Source: Muribaculum sp.
GTDB lineage: Bacteria > Bacteroidota > Bacteroidia > Bacteroidales > Muribaculaceae
Direction: 5' to 3'
Assembly (NCBI GenBank): GCA_009775095.1
Contig: VSOZ01000013.1
Location: 1-64,000 of the forward strand
DNA: 64,000 bases
Below, one piece after another: positions 32,894 through 41,969 of this stretch (its first letter is position 1; every line of letters begins with the position of its first letter). Position numbers and translations under genes: made by a program. The notes under the pieces were generated by a model that had not been told where the DNA came from, searched no databases, and saw only the letters and a list, made by a program, of their open reading frames with translations.

Positions 32894-35137
32894 CTATAGG
32901 CGGGTGAGTATAAGACAGTCTACAATAGCATGGTTTGTCCCGAGATTCATATTCTCATCGGTCGGCTCGAAGAGCACGGTTACAACATGGTTGCCGGGAG
33001 TAAGGTCAACAACAATCGAGTTGGTACGGCCCCAGTCGTCCCAGTTGCCGCGTCCACGGTGAGGCATCACCGCAACACCGACCTTCTTTCCGTCAACAAG
33101 TACAGAACGCACCGCACATTTGTTCTCCGTATTTACAGGGCCGTTGCCGTTGGCATAACGTAATGTAAGTGCATAATCACCGCTTTCGACTACCTTAACC
33201 GGTATTTTGAGCGCCGGAGTCTTATGGTCAAGTTCGACAAATCCTTTACCCGAATAGCCTTTTATCGGATGAGAAGGCTGATACGATACTTCGGGAGAAT
33301 TCATGGCGACACCCTCGTCCGGCATCTCGAACATGAATGAAGCACGGGTCGAACGGGGCTCGGAAGCAAAGGACTCCACGCCGTCATCGGAAACACCGAT
33401 AACCTGATACTCGCCCGGCTGCGACACATCATATGTAGTGGTGTTGACCTCGGCTATGCGCTTGCCGTTGCAAAGCACAACGTAGTGGTCGATGTACTCG
33501 ATGGGATTCCAGTTAAGCACACCGTCCTCAACCCATGTGATCGGAGTAATCGGAGCCTTGACATTGGGCACATTGTTGACCTTCAGCGGCGCTATGGCAT
33601 TGTCGGCCATGACTATTTTCACGTCAAGGTGTCCTTTGGCGTCGGCGGGAATAAATGGCGCATGCTCCTTGCCGTTGACAGTAAACGACTTGATTTTGTC
33701 GCCATAGCCCGAAACGGTTATGTCAAGCACCGCATCGCGATATTTGAAGTCCTTGAGCGTGCGCATATCGGCCATTGCCTTAGGCACAAACGGATGAAAC
33801 GCCAACCGGTCTTTCTCAAACTCGATGCCGAAGAGTATTCTATGGGTCAATGCTATGTTGCCGGCAAGACACCACAGCATGTTCGACGAGTTAAGTTCGG
33901 TGGCTATGTCGCCGTTGTCGAGGTTGAAATTCTCTTTGTTTGTGCAGAACAGAGCTGCCGGACGGAACACCGACCCGATGCCCTGAAGCACACCCTGTTC
34001 ATTGCCGGCTTTTGCGTTGGCGATGGTCCACCACGCTCCCACCCACGGCCACAGAGCGTTGTTGTGATAAGCAGGCATATCGGAGATCTGCGGATAGAAT
34101 ATAGCCGCACCGAACGGTGTCGTAGGATTGCTCTCGGTGATTTTGGCCGCACGCTCGGGCGAAGCCACATCCCACAGTATGGCAAGCGACTCGCCGAGGG
34201 TTTCGGCACGCGGATTCATTATGAGATTGTCGCGTCCGTAAAGATACATGCCGTAATACCCTTTGTCTTCAAGCCACAACTCCTTGTCGATAGCCTCGGC
34301 CAAAGCACGCGAACGCTCACTATAAAACGCGGCCTCTTTCTTCTTGCCGAGCTCACCGGCTATGTCGGCAAGCACTTTAAGCGCCTGCATGTGCACAATG
34401 GAGGTTCCGAGAGCCTCGCTCTGCGATATGTCTACTGTCTGCATCCACTTCGGATGGCTCTGCTCACGCCAGTCGATAAACGAAGTTTCGCCCTTTACCA
34501 GACCGGTCTTGTCGTCATACACTGTAGCCAAGTCATCGTCAATAGAGCTTTTGATGATCGGATATATGTACTCGAGCCACTTGCGGTCGCCCGTCACCTT
34601 GTAAAGTTCATAGGCGGCCACGGCCCATATCATACGGTCGGTGCTGACGGGCCACGCACCGCCCGAACCGGTATCCTGAATAATGCGACCGTTGCCATTG
34701 ACCTTCTTCATCAGCGATATCTTGGATGCCTCGGGCTGAAGATAGGCCATAGACAGAAGTATCGAATAGCTGACATCGCGGGTCCATACTCCCGACCACT
34801 CCTTGCCGGTGCGCAGGGTCGTGTCGGGTTCAACGGCATTGACCATCTCGTCAAGGCCCATATTGTATATGGCATTGTGCAGACGGTTTGACGATTTAAG
34901 TCCCGGATAGGACGATATGTCGTTCTTCAACTTCCATGACTTCTCTATGGGCATGAAATATCCGGGCTGTGCCGAGTATGTCGACACAATCTCGAAGTCA
35001 TTGGGTGCGGTGGCCATATACTCGCCTTGGGTGACCGTATCGCCGTGCCACACATAAGCGTCGGTCCTGACTATTTCGCCGGCCTGCGCGGGCACAGCCG
35101 CACACAGAGCCAAAGCATAAGGTATAATCTGTTTCAT
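32894..35137 (-). CDS. Six-hairpin glycosidase with C-terminal carbohydrate-binding module
   Basis: This 747-residue exported protein has a signal peptide ending AQAG. Residues about 85-455 have the repeated helix pattern and motifs of an (alpha/alpha)6 barrel: GVWTRDVSYSILLSM, GGAWPVSTDRMIWAVAAYEL, FIDWREQSHPKW, NNALWPWVGAWWTIANAK. It resembles uncharacterised Bacteroidetes MGH1-like or amyloglucosidase-like glycoside hydrolases. A fibronectin-like segment (about 520-600) and a CBM6/35-like jelly roll (about 615-747, GRGNWDDWGRTNSIVVDL) follow. It is last in the alpha-glucan PUL operon, 47 bp after GH97. CAZy family and linkage are not determined. Confidence 0.82.
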   Translation of the reverse strand: MKQIIPYALALCAAVPAQAGEIVRTDAYVWHGDTVTQGEYMATAPNDFEIVSTYSAQPGYFMPIEKSWKLKNDISSYPGLKSSNRLHNAIYNMGLDEMVNAVEPDTTLRTGKEWSGVWTRDVSYSILLSMAYLQPEASKISLMKKVNGNGRIIQDTGSGGAWPVSTDRMIWAVAAYELYKVTGDRKWLEYIYPIIKSSIDDDLATVYDDKTGLVKGETSFIDWREQSHPKWMQTVDISQSEALGTSIVHMQALKVLADIAGELGKKKEAAFYSERSRALAEAIDKELWLEDKGYYGMYLYGRDNLIMNPRAETLGESLAILWDVASPERAAKITESNPTTPFGAAIFYPQISDMPAYHNNALWPWVGAWWTIANAKAGNEQGVLQGIGSVFRPAALFCTNKENFNLDNGDIATELNSSNMLWCLAGNIALTHRILFGIEFEKDRLAFHPFVPKAMADMRTLKDFKYRDAVLDITVSGYGDKIKSFTVNGKEHAPFIPADAKGHLDVKIVMADNAIAPLKVNNVPNVKAPITPITWVEDGVLNWNPIEYIDHYVVLCNGKRIAEVNTTTYDVSQPGEYQVIGVSDDGVESFASEPRSTRASFMFEMPDEGVAMNSPEVSYQPSHPIKGYSGKGFVELDHKTPALKIPVKVVESGDYALTLRYANGNGPVNTENKCAVRSVLVDGKKVGVAVMPHRGRGNWDDWGRTNSIVVDLTPGNHVVTVLFEPTDENMNLGTNHAIVDCLILTRL

Positions 35138-35184
35138 AACTTACAAATATAACGAATAATTTTCCCGAAACATATGTGAGTACA

Positions 35185-37176
35185 TCATATTTTAGAGAGT
35201 TTAACGGCTGCACCGCCGCTGCGGCCCTGCGGCAACGACAATACGGTATCGGCTGTGACGTCGCGCTGCTCGATGATGACCGGACACGGGTTGGTCACAT
35301 AGTCGGCTTCCGGAGCGTCGCGGTATATGGTAGCGCGATAAGTGCATCCGGGATCGAGAAATGTCAGCGGTATCTCGGCCGTGCGCGCCTCGGCGCCGGT
35401 GGCGCTGCCTATGTACCAAGAGTCACTGTTCTTGTCCTTGCGCGCGGTGGTTATGTACTTGCCTATCTCGGCTTCGGGATACACGGTCCTGTCCCAGTCC
35501 ACCGGACAGTCACACACGAAGCTGAAGGGGCCGGGATTGCTCTCGTAGTTCTCGATCATGTCGGAAGCCATCTGCAACGGAGAGTACAGTATGACAAACA
35601 GAGCGAGTTGCTTGGCAAGAGTGGTATTGACACGTGTTTGAGGCATCACCTCGTTCTCAAAGCGGAATATCACGGGCGTAAAGTCCATGGGGCCGGCAAG
35701 TCCGCGGGTGAACGGCAGCGTCACCGTATGCTCCGGAGGATTGCCGCCATCGGGGTTCCATGCGTTCCACTCCTGACCGCGCACGCCCTCCTGAGTCATG
35801 AGGTTGGGATAGGTACGCTGAAGACCGGTAGGTATGACAGGCTCGTGATTGTCAATAGCCAGATTGTACTTGGCGGCAGTCTCTATCACCTTGCGGTAGT
35901 GGCGGACGCCGAACTGACTGCTGTGGCGCTCCTTGTCGTCAAGCAGGTCGCCGACATAGCCGGTCTTCACATAGTTCATGCCGTTGTCGCGATACAGTCT
36001 GAAGCCATCCTCCATCTGCGCCTCGTAATTGGCCACGCGACCTCCGGTCTCATGATGGCCTATCAATGCCACACCTTTCTCACGTCCGTAGCGTGTTATC
36101 GCCTCGATATCGAAGTCGTCATACGGATGGCGGTAATCGAAGTTCCACGACTGCCAATCGGGATTCCATCCCTCGACAAGAACCCCGCCGAAATTGTTTT
36201 TCGCGGCAAAGTCCATATGACGCATGGTATTTTCTGTCGTGGCACCATGCTCCGGGCCGGCATGCCATGTATTTCTCTTCATGTGATACACCCACCATAT
36301 GCCTATGTAGCGCTGCGGTTTTATCCATGAGGTGTCGGTTATGCGGCACGGCTCGTTAAGATTGAGCATCAGCCGCGAGAGCATCATGTCGCCGGCGTTG
36401 TCGGCAATGACAAGAGTGCGCCACGGGCTGACACGCACATCGGTCACCCGCACCTTCTCGCCGGTGCTCCACGGAGTAAGCGCCGCACGCAGAGTGTTGC
36501 TACCCGGAGTCGACTGCACGTTCATGGCCGCATAATCGGTGAGATTGGCCTCGTGCAGAGCCATGTGCAGCCCTTCGGCCGTGCGTATCGTAACGGGAGT
36601 GCTCGCCCACCCTACACTGTCGACGGGCAATTCACGGAAAAGACCTTCATAGAAACGTATCCCCTCGACGGGAAGCGACCATGTCGTATGGGTGGCGGGA
36701 AAAGCAAACTCGGTAATCTCGTCGGCGATAACGAAGTCGCCGAGCGAAGCCTGACGCGGAAACTCGTAGCGGAAGCCTATGCCGTCGTCAAACACGCGGA
36801 ACACCACGCTTATCCTACGACCGGGAGCCGTTTTTTTCTGCGCCAGAGTTATACGGAGTTCATTGTATCGGTTGTCAATCGACGACTCCTCGCCCCATAC
36901 GGGATGCCATGTCTCCGCAAACGTATCGGTCACGACATTCACCACCGAAAAACCGTCGGTCATGTCGGGAGCACCCTGCAGTTTTATGCCGAGACGCGAG
37001 GGGTTAAGTATTGTCTTGCCGTCGCGGTCAACCTGATAGTACAGGCGGCCGCCGTCAAGGCTGACTTTCAGGTTTATGCGCTCATCGGGAGAGCTCACGC
37101 CATAGGGGCGTGCCCCCATGGCGTGAATACCTACAACCCAAAACATCAGCAAGGCGGTTAAAAACCTTACTTTCAT
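35185..37176 (-). CDS. GH97 alpha-glycosidase (SusB-like)
   Basis: This 663-residue protein has a signal peptide (ending HAMGA), a large N-terminal beta-sandwich, a (beta/alpha)8 barrel (about 280-550) and a C-terminal beta-domain, the GH97 layout. In the barrel, HHETGG, MNYVKTGYVGD, NHEPVIPTGLQRTYPN and NPPEHTVTLPFTRGLAGPMDFTP are close to SusB. The Glu residues in the HEP and PPEH motifs are the ones associated with the inverting GH97 subgroup. It therefore probably releases glucose from alpha-glucans, but alpha-galactosidases also occur in GH97. It lies between the clan GH-D lipoprotein gene and the six-hairpin enzyme gene. Confidence 0.92.
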   Translation of the reverse strand: MKVRFLTALLMFWVVGIHAMGARPYGVSSPDERINLKVSLDGGRLYYQVDRDGKTILNPSRLGIKLQGAPDMTDGFSVVNVVTDTFAETWHPVWGEESSIDNRYNELRITLAQKKTAPGRRISVVFRVFDDGIGFRYEFPRQASLGDFVIADEITEFAFPATHTTWSLPVEGIRFYEGLFRELPVDSVGWASTPVTIRTAEGLHMALHEANLTDYAAMNVQSTPGSNTLRAALTPWSTGEKVRVTDVRVSPWRTLVIADNAGDMMLSRLMLNLNEPCRITDTSWIKPQRYIGIWWVYHMKRNTWHAGPEHGATTENTMRHMDFAAKNNFGGVLVEGWNPDWQSWNFDYRHPYDDFDIEAITRYGREKGVALIGHHETGGRVANYEAQMEDGFRLYRDNGMNYVKTGYVGDLLDDKERHSSQFGVRHYRKVIETAAKYNLAIDNHEPVIPTGLQRTYPNLMTQEGVRGQEWNAWNPDGGNPPEHTVTLPFTRGLAGPMDFTPVIFRFENEVMPQTRVNTTLAKQLALFVILYSPLQMASDMIENYESNPGPFSFVCDCPVDWDRTVYPEAEIGKYITTARKDKNSDSWYIGSATGAEARTAEIPLTFLDPGCTYRATIYRDAPEADYVTNPCPVIIEQRDVTADTVLSLPQGRSGGAAVKLSKI

Positions 37177-37225
37177 CTTACCTATTTATATAATCAATGT
37201 AAACTAACTACCTTATACGAGAGGC

Positions 37226-38653
37226 TTATTTGGAAAGACGCACAATCTTGCAACCGTGGGCCGGTATGTTGGCCGTGATTGTAGAGGCCGTGCCCTCGTC
37301 GGCATGCCGCCAGAGGTCGCGTATCTTCCAAGAGCCGTCTATGCCGAGGTCGGCGAAGTTGACGGTGACGGTGCGCATATTGTCATCGCGGTTAAACAGG
37401 CCTATCACCCAGTCGCCACCGGAGAGCTGTCCGTACCATATCTGGTTGTCGGAGTCGTTAAGACTGTCGCTCTTGGGCTTGCCGACGAAGCGGTCGGCAT
37501 TGAGGGCAAGTATCTCGGAGTTGGTGTAGAACTTGAGATTGTCGCCTATGTTATGATACTGGTCAGCAACGGTAACAGGACCTCCAGCCATTAGCTGCAA
37601 CGACACCACAGTCTCTTTCTCGGCATCGGTATCAAACTTGTTGAGGCGTATGAAGTCACCGTCAAGTATGACATTTTTACGTCCGGAGATATGCGACCAA
37701 TAGGTAAAGCCGTCAAACATATTCATGCAGTTGGGCCAGTTGGCATACGACTTGCCGCGATCCTGCTGCGAGCAGTGCCACCAGCCGCCGCCGGCGGTGT
37801 CGGAAACTATGCGCACCATGTTGCCGTAACGGGCCTCCACCTCAGCGTCATTATACATATGGGGCATGACCAGCGAAGTAAATATGCCGTACTTCTTGGC
37901 CGACTCGGCTATGTAGGCGAGCGCACGGGCATAAGTCTCGCGTCCGTAGCCGCGTCCTGTAACGCCCATCCCACGGTCATTGCCGTCTTCATACCACGAC
38001 AGGAAGTCCATTCTTATGTACTCGACACCCAGTTCCTTGTAGTGGCGGAAGAAACCGTCGATATACTCACGCGCACCGGGATGAGTGGCTACCGCCCACC
38101 AGAACCACAGGTCATCCTTGCCGGGGTTCTTGACAGTCTCGTATCCATCGTAGCGCAGCGAGCCGAATTTGTGGTCGGTACCGGCAATGACAGTCTCCAG
38201 CGGGCCGTGAATCCACAACGGGTTGTCATATATACCTACTTTCAAGCCTTTGGCCTTGGCCTTTGCCACAAGATCCTTAATGGGCATGGAGCCGTAGTGA
38301 GTCATATAGCCCGAAGCATCCTTGGCCAGCATGGGTATGAAGCCGTCGGTGCACACCATGTCATAACCGGCGGGCTTGAGGTCGGTAGCCACCCAGTCGA
38401 GTATCTTGTCCCACTCGGCGGGAGTGATGTCCATATCCTCATTCTTCACGCCCTGACGTTCAAGCTCATAACAGTATTCATATACACTCCAGTACATAGG
38501 AGCCTTATAGACGTGTATGTCTTCGATCACCGGAAGATCGGGAAGTTCATATTTGGGCGGATAACGCATCTCGACGTCATCGCGACATGAACAAAGCAGG
38601 GCCGAAAGGGCTACCGATGCTAAAATCATCGTTTTATTTATTTTTATATTCAT
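37226..38653 (-). CDS. Clan GH-D (GH27/GH36-like) glycosidase lipoprotein
   Basis: This 475-residue lipoprotein (lipobox LLCSC, Cys about 23) has a (beta/alpha)8 barrel at about 50-390 and a beta-sandwich tail. EYIRMDFLSWY carries the likely nucleophile Asp and RIVSDTAGGGWW the likely acid/base Asp, the two positions used by clan GH-D retaining enzymes. The C-terminal half has GPVTVADQYHNIG and WVIGLFNRDD, as in GH27 relatives. GH27 includes alpha-galactosidases and isomaltodextranase. The alpha-glucan context (SusE-like protein, GH97, SusR-like regulator) favours action on alpha-glucosides, but this is inference. Lipidation suggests cell-surface location. Confidence 0.78.
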   Translation of the reverse strand: MNIKINKTMILASVALSALLCSCRDDVEMRYPPKYELPDLPVIEDIHVYKAPMYWSVYEYCYELERQGVKNEDMDITPAEWDKILDWVATDLKPAGYDMVCTDGFIPMLAKDASGYMTHYGSMPIKDLVAKAKAKGLKVGIYDNPLWIHGPLETVIAGTDHKFGSLRYDGYETVKNPGKDDLWFWWAVATHPGAREYIDGFFRHYKELGVEYIRMDFLSWYEDGNDRGMGVTGRGYGRETYARALAYIAESAKKYGIFTSLVMPHMYNDAEVEARYGNMVRIVSDTAGGGWWHCSQQDRGKSYANWPNCMNMFDGFTYWSHISGRKNVILDGDFIRLNKFDTDAEKETVVSLQLMAGGPVTVADQYHNIGDNLKFYTNSEILALNADRFVGKPKSDSLNDSDNQIWYGQLSGGDWVIGLFNRDDNMRTVTVNFADLGIDGSWKIRDLWRHADEGTASTITANIPAHGCKIVRLSK

Positions 38654-38667
38654 AGTTTGCAGAACAA

Positions 38668-40191
38668 TTACTCGTTAACGTATTTTACGGCTATTGTCAT
38701 CTCCTTCAGATTGAAAGTGATGCTATAACGGCCGCCTTCTGTGACTTTCCATTTGTCATCGGGGTCTTTTGTGTAGACAATGCCGGGAGCGGCCACGCCG
38801 TTGTGCGATATCTCGCAGTCGGCGCTCTCGGGACGTATGAATTTGGCGCCGAAGTCACGCTCGATGCCGGCCTTCATCTCACCGGGTATAAGATCGCCCT
38901 CCCATGTGAACACATACTTGTCATTGGGGTCGACGGTAAGTTCCGTGACATTATCCAAGCTCCAGTCGCCCGGAGTGGCGCTGCCGATCAAGAAGAGTGA
39001 CTCGGTCTCGATAGCACCCGTGTACTCGACATTAATAGTATACTCGCGAAGATTGAATGTAATCTTATATCGGCCCGCCTGTGTAACCTTCCACTTGTCA
39101 TCGGGGTCTTTTGCGTAGACAATGCCGGGAGCGGCCACACCGCTGTGCGATATCTCACAGTCTGCGCTCTCGGGATGGATAAACGCGGCGCCGAAGTCAC
39201 GCTCGATGCCGGCTTTCAGCTCGCCGGTCAGGAGGTCGCCCTCCCATGTGAACACATACTTGTCATTGGGGTCAACTGTAAGTTCTGATACTGCGTTCAA
39301 GTCCCAGCCACCGGGAGTGGAGTCGCCTATCAGAAACAGAACTTCGGTCTCTATAGGCTGCTTATCGGGTGCCTCGCCGAGATACTCGGCCGCTATCTTA
39401 TAATCCTTAAGATTTAGAGTGATGCGGTATATGCCCTTTTCAGCCACGCTCCACTTGTCATCGGGACCTTTCGTGTAAATGAAATCGGGACTCTCCACGC
39501 CATTACAGTCAATCTTACATCCGTTGGTTTTGGGGCGTATAAAGTCAACATCCCAGCTTCCGGTCGACGTGCAGAACTTCATCTCGCCCGTGCCTATCAC
39601 ACCCTCGAATACAAACTCGTAGTCTGACTCCTTTTCAAGCTGAGTGGGTGCATCGATGTTCCAGCCGTTGGGGGCGGCTTCGCCCACCATATATACGGCC
39701 TCGGCCTCGATAGGCACGATGGCAGGAGCATCCGGTTCACGTACAAACACGGTGCTCATGGTCCAGTTGCGGAGGTCAAACTTCAGGTTGTAGATACCGG
39801 CTACAGCCACACGCCATTTGTTGTCGGGGTCACCGGCATGCATGTCAAAGACCACATTTTCAATAGCTGTCTTTGATATTTCGGTACCGTTCTCCATCGG
39901 ACGGATAATGGGAGCGTCCCAGCTGCCCGGAGTCAGACAGAGCTTTACCTCACCGGCATTGAGCTTGCCTTCCCAAGTGAACACCAGCGGATCCTCCTCG
40001 CCGGCTACGAGAGGAGTGGGTGCGTCTATGTTCCAACCGTTGGGGGTGGCGTCGCCCACCATGTAGAGCGTTGAGGTCTTGATGGGCAGATTTCCCTCGA
40101 TTATAACGAAGTCTCTTTCTTCGTCACAGCTTGTCAGCGTAGCGAGCGAAAGCATCGCAGCGAAAGCCGCACATATATTTTTATATTTCAT
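38668..40191 (-). CDS. SusE/SusF-like surface glycan-binding lipoprotein with four tandem repeats
   Basis: This 507-residue lipoprotein (lipobox TLTSC, Cys22) carries four consecutive repeats of about 115 residues, starting near 42, 165, 283 and 395. Each begins with a LY/FxxGxxxPxxWxxD motif and ends in DDKWKV..GxYxxxFNLxxxT. Such starch-binding beta-sandwich modules are seen in SusE and SusF. Repeats 3 and 4 are nearly identical even in DNA. It probably binds the polysaccharide at the cell surface next to SusCD. It is the third gene of the operon, 21 bp after susD. Confidence 0.88.
   Translation of the reverse strand: MKYKNICAAFAAMLSLATLTSCDEERDFVIIEGNLPIKTSTLYMVGDATPNGWNIDAPTPLVAGEEDPLVFTWEGKLNAGEVKLCLTPGSWDAPIIRPMENGTEISKTAIENVVFDMHAGDPDNKWRVAVAGIYNLKFDLRNWTMSTVFVREPDAPAIVPIEAEAVYMVGEAAPNGWNIDAPTQLEKESDYEFVFEGVIGTGEMKFCTSTGSWDVDFIRPKTNGCKIDCNGVESPDFIYTKGPDDKWSVAEKGIYRITLNLKDYKIAAEYLGEAPDKQPIETEVLFLIGDSTPGGWDLNAVSELTVDPNDKYVFTWEGDLLTGELKAGIERDFGAAFIHPESADCEISHSGVAAPGIVYAKDPDDKWKVTQAGRYKITFNLREYTINVEYTGAIETESLFLIGSATPGDWSLDNVTELTVDPNDKYVFTWEGDLIPGEMKAGIERDFGAKFIRPESADCEISHNGVAAPGIVYTKDPDDKWKVTEGGRYSITFNLKEMTIAVKYVNE
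38731..39282 (-). repeat. Internal 342-bp duplication in the susE-like gene
   Basis: The stretch 38731-38940 recurs at about 39072-39282 with few changes (offset 342 bp, 114 codons), in frame. It encodes repeats 4 and 3 of the binding protein and could support copy-number change by recombination. Confidence 0.85.
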
Positions 40192-40212
40192 AAGAGTATA
40201 CTGATGAGTGGA

Positions 40213-41949
40213 TTATTTATTGTAACCCGGATTCTGCTCGAGTTTGGGATTGGCATTGAGTATCGGACGCATTATCGGGAATATCTCGGTGTGCTTGTCG
40301 GCATCGGGAGTCTTGTCCCACCATGTACCGCTTGAGAATTTACCGAAGCGTATGAGGTCGACACGACGGCGGCTTTCGGCGAAGAACTCGCGTCCCCACT
40401 CGTCAAGCATCTCTTTTTCGGTAAGCTCCACCTTACCCTCGGGAGAGTAAAGCACGTCTTCATGATTGGCTACGGGATAGTTGCGTTTGCGCACACTGTT
40501 GAGCAGCTTGGCCGCGTCACCTTTCTTGCCGGCGCGCAGTTTGCTCTCGGCGAGTGAGTATACGATCTCTGCGAGACGTATCTCGGTGAAGTCGCTCTCC
40601 ATCTGATGAGAGTCCTCATCGCTGTAGAACGGATACTTGGCGAAGTGCCATCCCGAGTTGTGGTCACCGTTGGGCAGCGAGCTGTTTTTGTCGGCGGGCC
40701 AACGGTCGGGGTCAAGACCTTGGAACTTGCCCACCGCATCGCGTATATACAAGTCGTAGGGCTGCTCCGGGGCACGCACACGCTTGGTCTGTCCGTCCTC
40801 GTCGACATACTCCAAGTAGCCGAAGAGGAACATGCCTTCGCGCTTGTTGTCGCCGAGATTGCGGTAAAGCTTCATGCGCTCGTCGCCGGGATATTTGCGG
40901 AAGTTCTGTATAGGCATGCCCAGCTCGTACGTATACAGATCGCCGTTGAGGTCATAGCTCGGCGAAGCCGCATACTTGGTGTTGTGGTCGCCGCCTTTGG
41001 CCTTTGCATCGCCGAAATAGTAGCGGGCGCGGGCAGGCACCGTCCACCAATAGGTATCGCCCTGATAGTGCCAGTAGCTATAGCCCTGCGATGCGGGGAA
41101 GCCGAATATGACTTCGTCGCAGTTATCGTTGTTCCAGTCAAAGGGAGCGTCCCAGCGGTCGGCCAGCTGATATGCTCCGTAAGTGCCGGAGAGTATGTCC
41201 TGTGCCACACGCTCACAGTCGGTGTAGTGTTCCTCGCCGATGTAGACGGCGGCGTTAAGATAAAGTCTTACAAGAAGGGCGGCTGCGCTCGCCTTGGTCC
41301 ACTGGCCCTGAATGTTGGCGTTTGTGCCGAGCGCCTCCTTCTTTGACAGAAGTTCAACGCAGTCTTTAAGCTCGTTCTCGATGAACTCGTAGATGACACG
41401 AGGCTCGACCTGAGTCTCTGTATTTTGTGATACATCCTTGAAGCTTACAGCGAGGGGCACATTGCGGAAGGCGTCGAGAAGACGCAGGTAAAACCATGCG
41501 CGGAGGGCGCGGTTCTGTGCTTTAAGGTTGTCAAACTCAGCCTGCGAGAAACCGAATTTGGCGGGGTCGAGAATCTCAAGGTCCTCGATGACATAATTGC
41601 ACTGCATGATACCTTGAAAACAGCCGTTCCACTCGGTCTGTGCGTCGCCGCCGTCCTCGACATTCCACTGGTGATAGTGGAGGCGGCGCCACTTTCCGCC
41701 GTCATCCCACCAACCGTCGCGTGTGGGTGTTATAAGCTGGTCGGCGGTAAGCTCATTAAGCACATGACGGCTCTGGATGCTCCAGAAAGCGTGCTCAAAC
41801 GGACGGAACACCGCACGCTGCACGTCCATCTTGGTGTTGTAATAATTCTGTGTACCGACCTGATCGTAAAGGGTTTCGTCGAGGTCAGTGCAAGCACTGA
41901 GCGACAGTACTCCCAACGAGGCGGCTGCGATATATCGTAGTAATTTCAT
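40213..41949 (-). CDS. SusD-like outer-membrane lipoprotein (alpha-glucan PUL)
   Basis: This 578-residue RagB/SusD protein has lipobox LSLSAC (Cys20) and then TDLDETLYDQVG. The middle region ALRAWFYLRLLDAFRNVPL and the C-terminal EIRLAEIVYSLAESKLRAG and ILNANPKLEQNPGY are typical. It acts with the SusC protein encoded 20 bp upstream. The adjacent SusE-like binding protein and GH97 suggest an alpha-glucan or maltodextrin-like ligand. Confidence 0.93.
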   Translation of the reverse strand: MKLLRYIAAASLGVLSLSACTDLDETLYDQVGTQNYYNTKMDVQRAVFRPFEHAFWSIQSRHVLNELTADQLITPTRDGWWDDGGKWRRLHYHQWNVEDGGDAQTEWNGCFQGIMQCNYVIEDLEILDPAKFGFSQAEFDNLKAQNRALRAWFYLRLLDAFRNVPLAVSFKDVSQNTETQVEPRVIYEFIENELKDCVELLSKKEALGTNANIQGQWTKASAAALLVRLYLNAAVYIGEEHYTDCERVAQDILSGTYGAYQLADRWDAPFDWNNDNCDEVIFGFPASQGYSYWHYQGDTYWWTVPARARYYFGDAKAKGGDHNTKYAASPSYDLNGDLYTYELGMPIQNFRKYPGDERMKLYRNLGDNKREGMFLFGYLEYVDEDGQTKRVRAPEQPYDLYIRDAVGKFQGLDPDRWPADKNSSLPNGDHNSGWHFAKYPFYSDEDSHQMESDFTEIRLAEIVYSLAESKLRAGKKGDAAKLLNSVRKRNYPVANHEDVLYSPEGKVELTEKEMLDEWGREFFAESRRRVDLIRFGKFSSGTWWDKTPDADKHTEIFPIMRPILNANPKLEQNPGYNK

Positions 41950-41969
41950 TTTGAAAACGCTTTAATTAA

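Noticed and set aside
33485..34891. 468-residue frame on the plus strand
   Set aside because: It lies wholly antisense to the six-hairpin glycosidase gene, whose motifs and signal peptide are clear; the composition is that of a reverse-frame shadow.
35176..36330. 384-residue frame on the plus strand
   Set aside because: Antisense to the GH97 gene and without family motifs.
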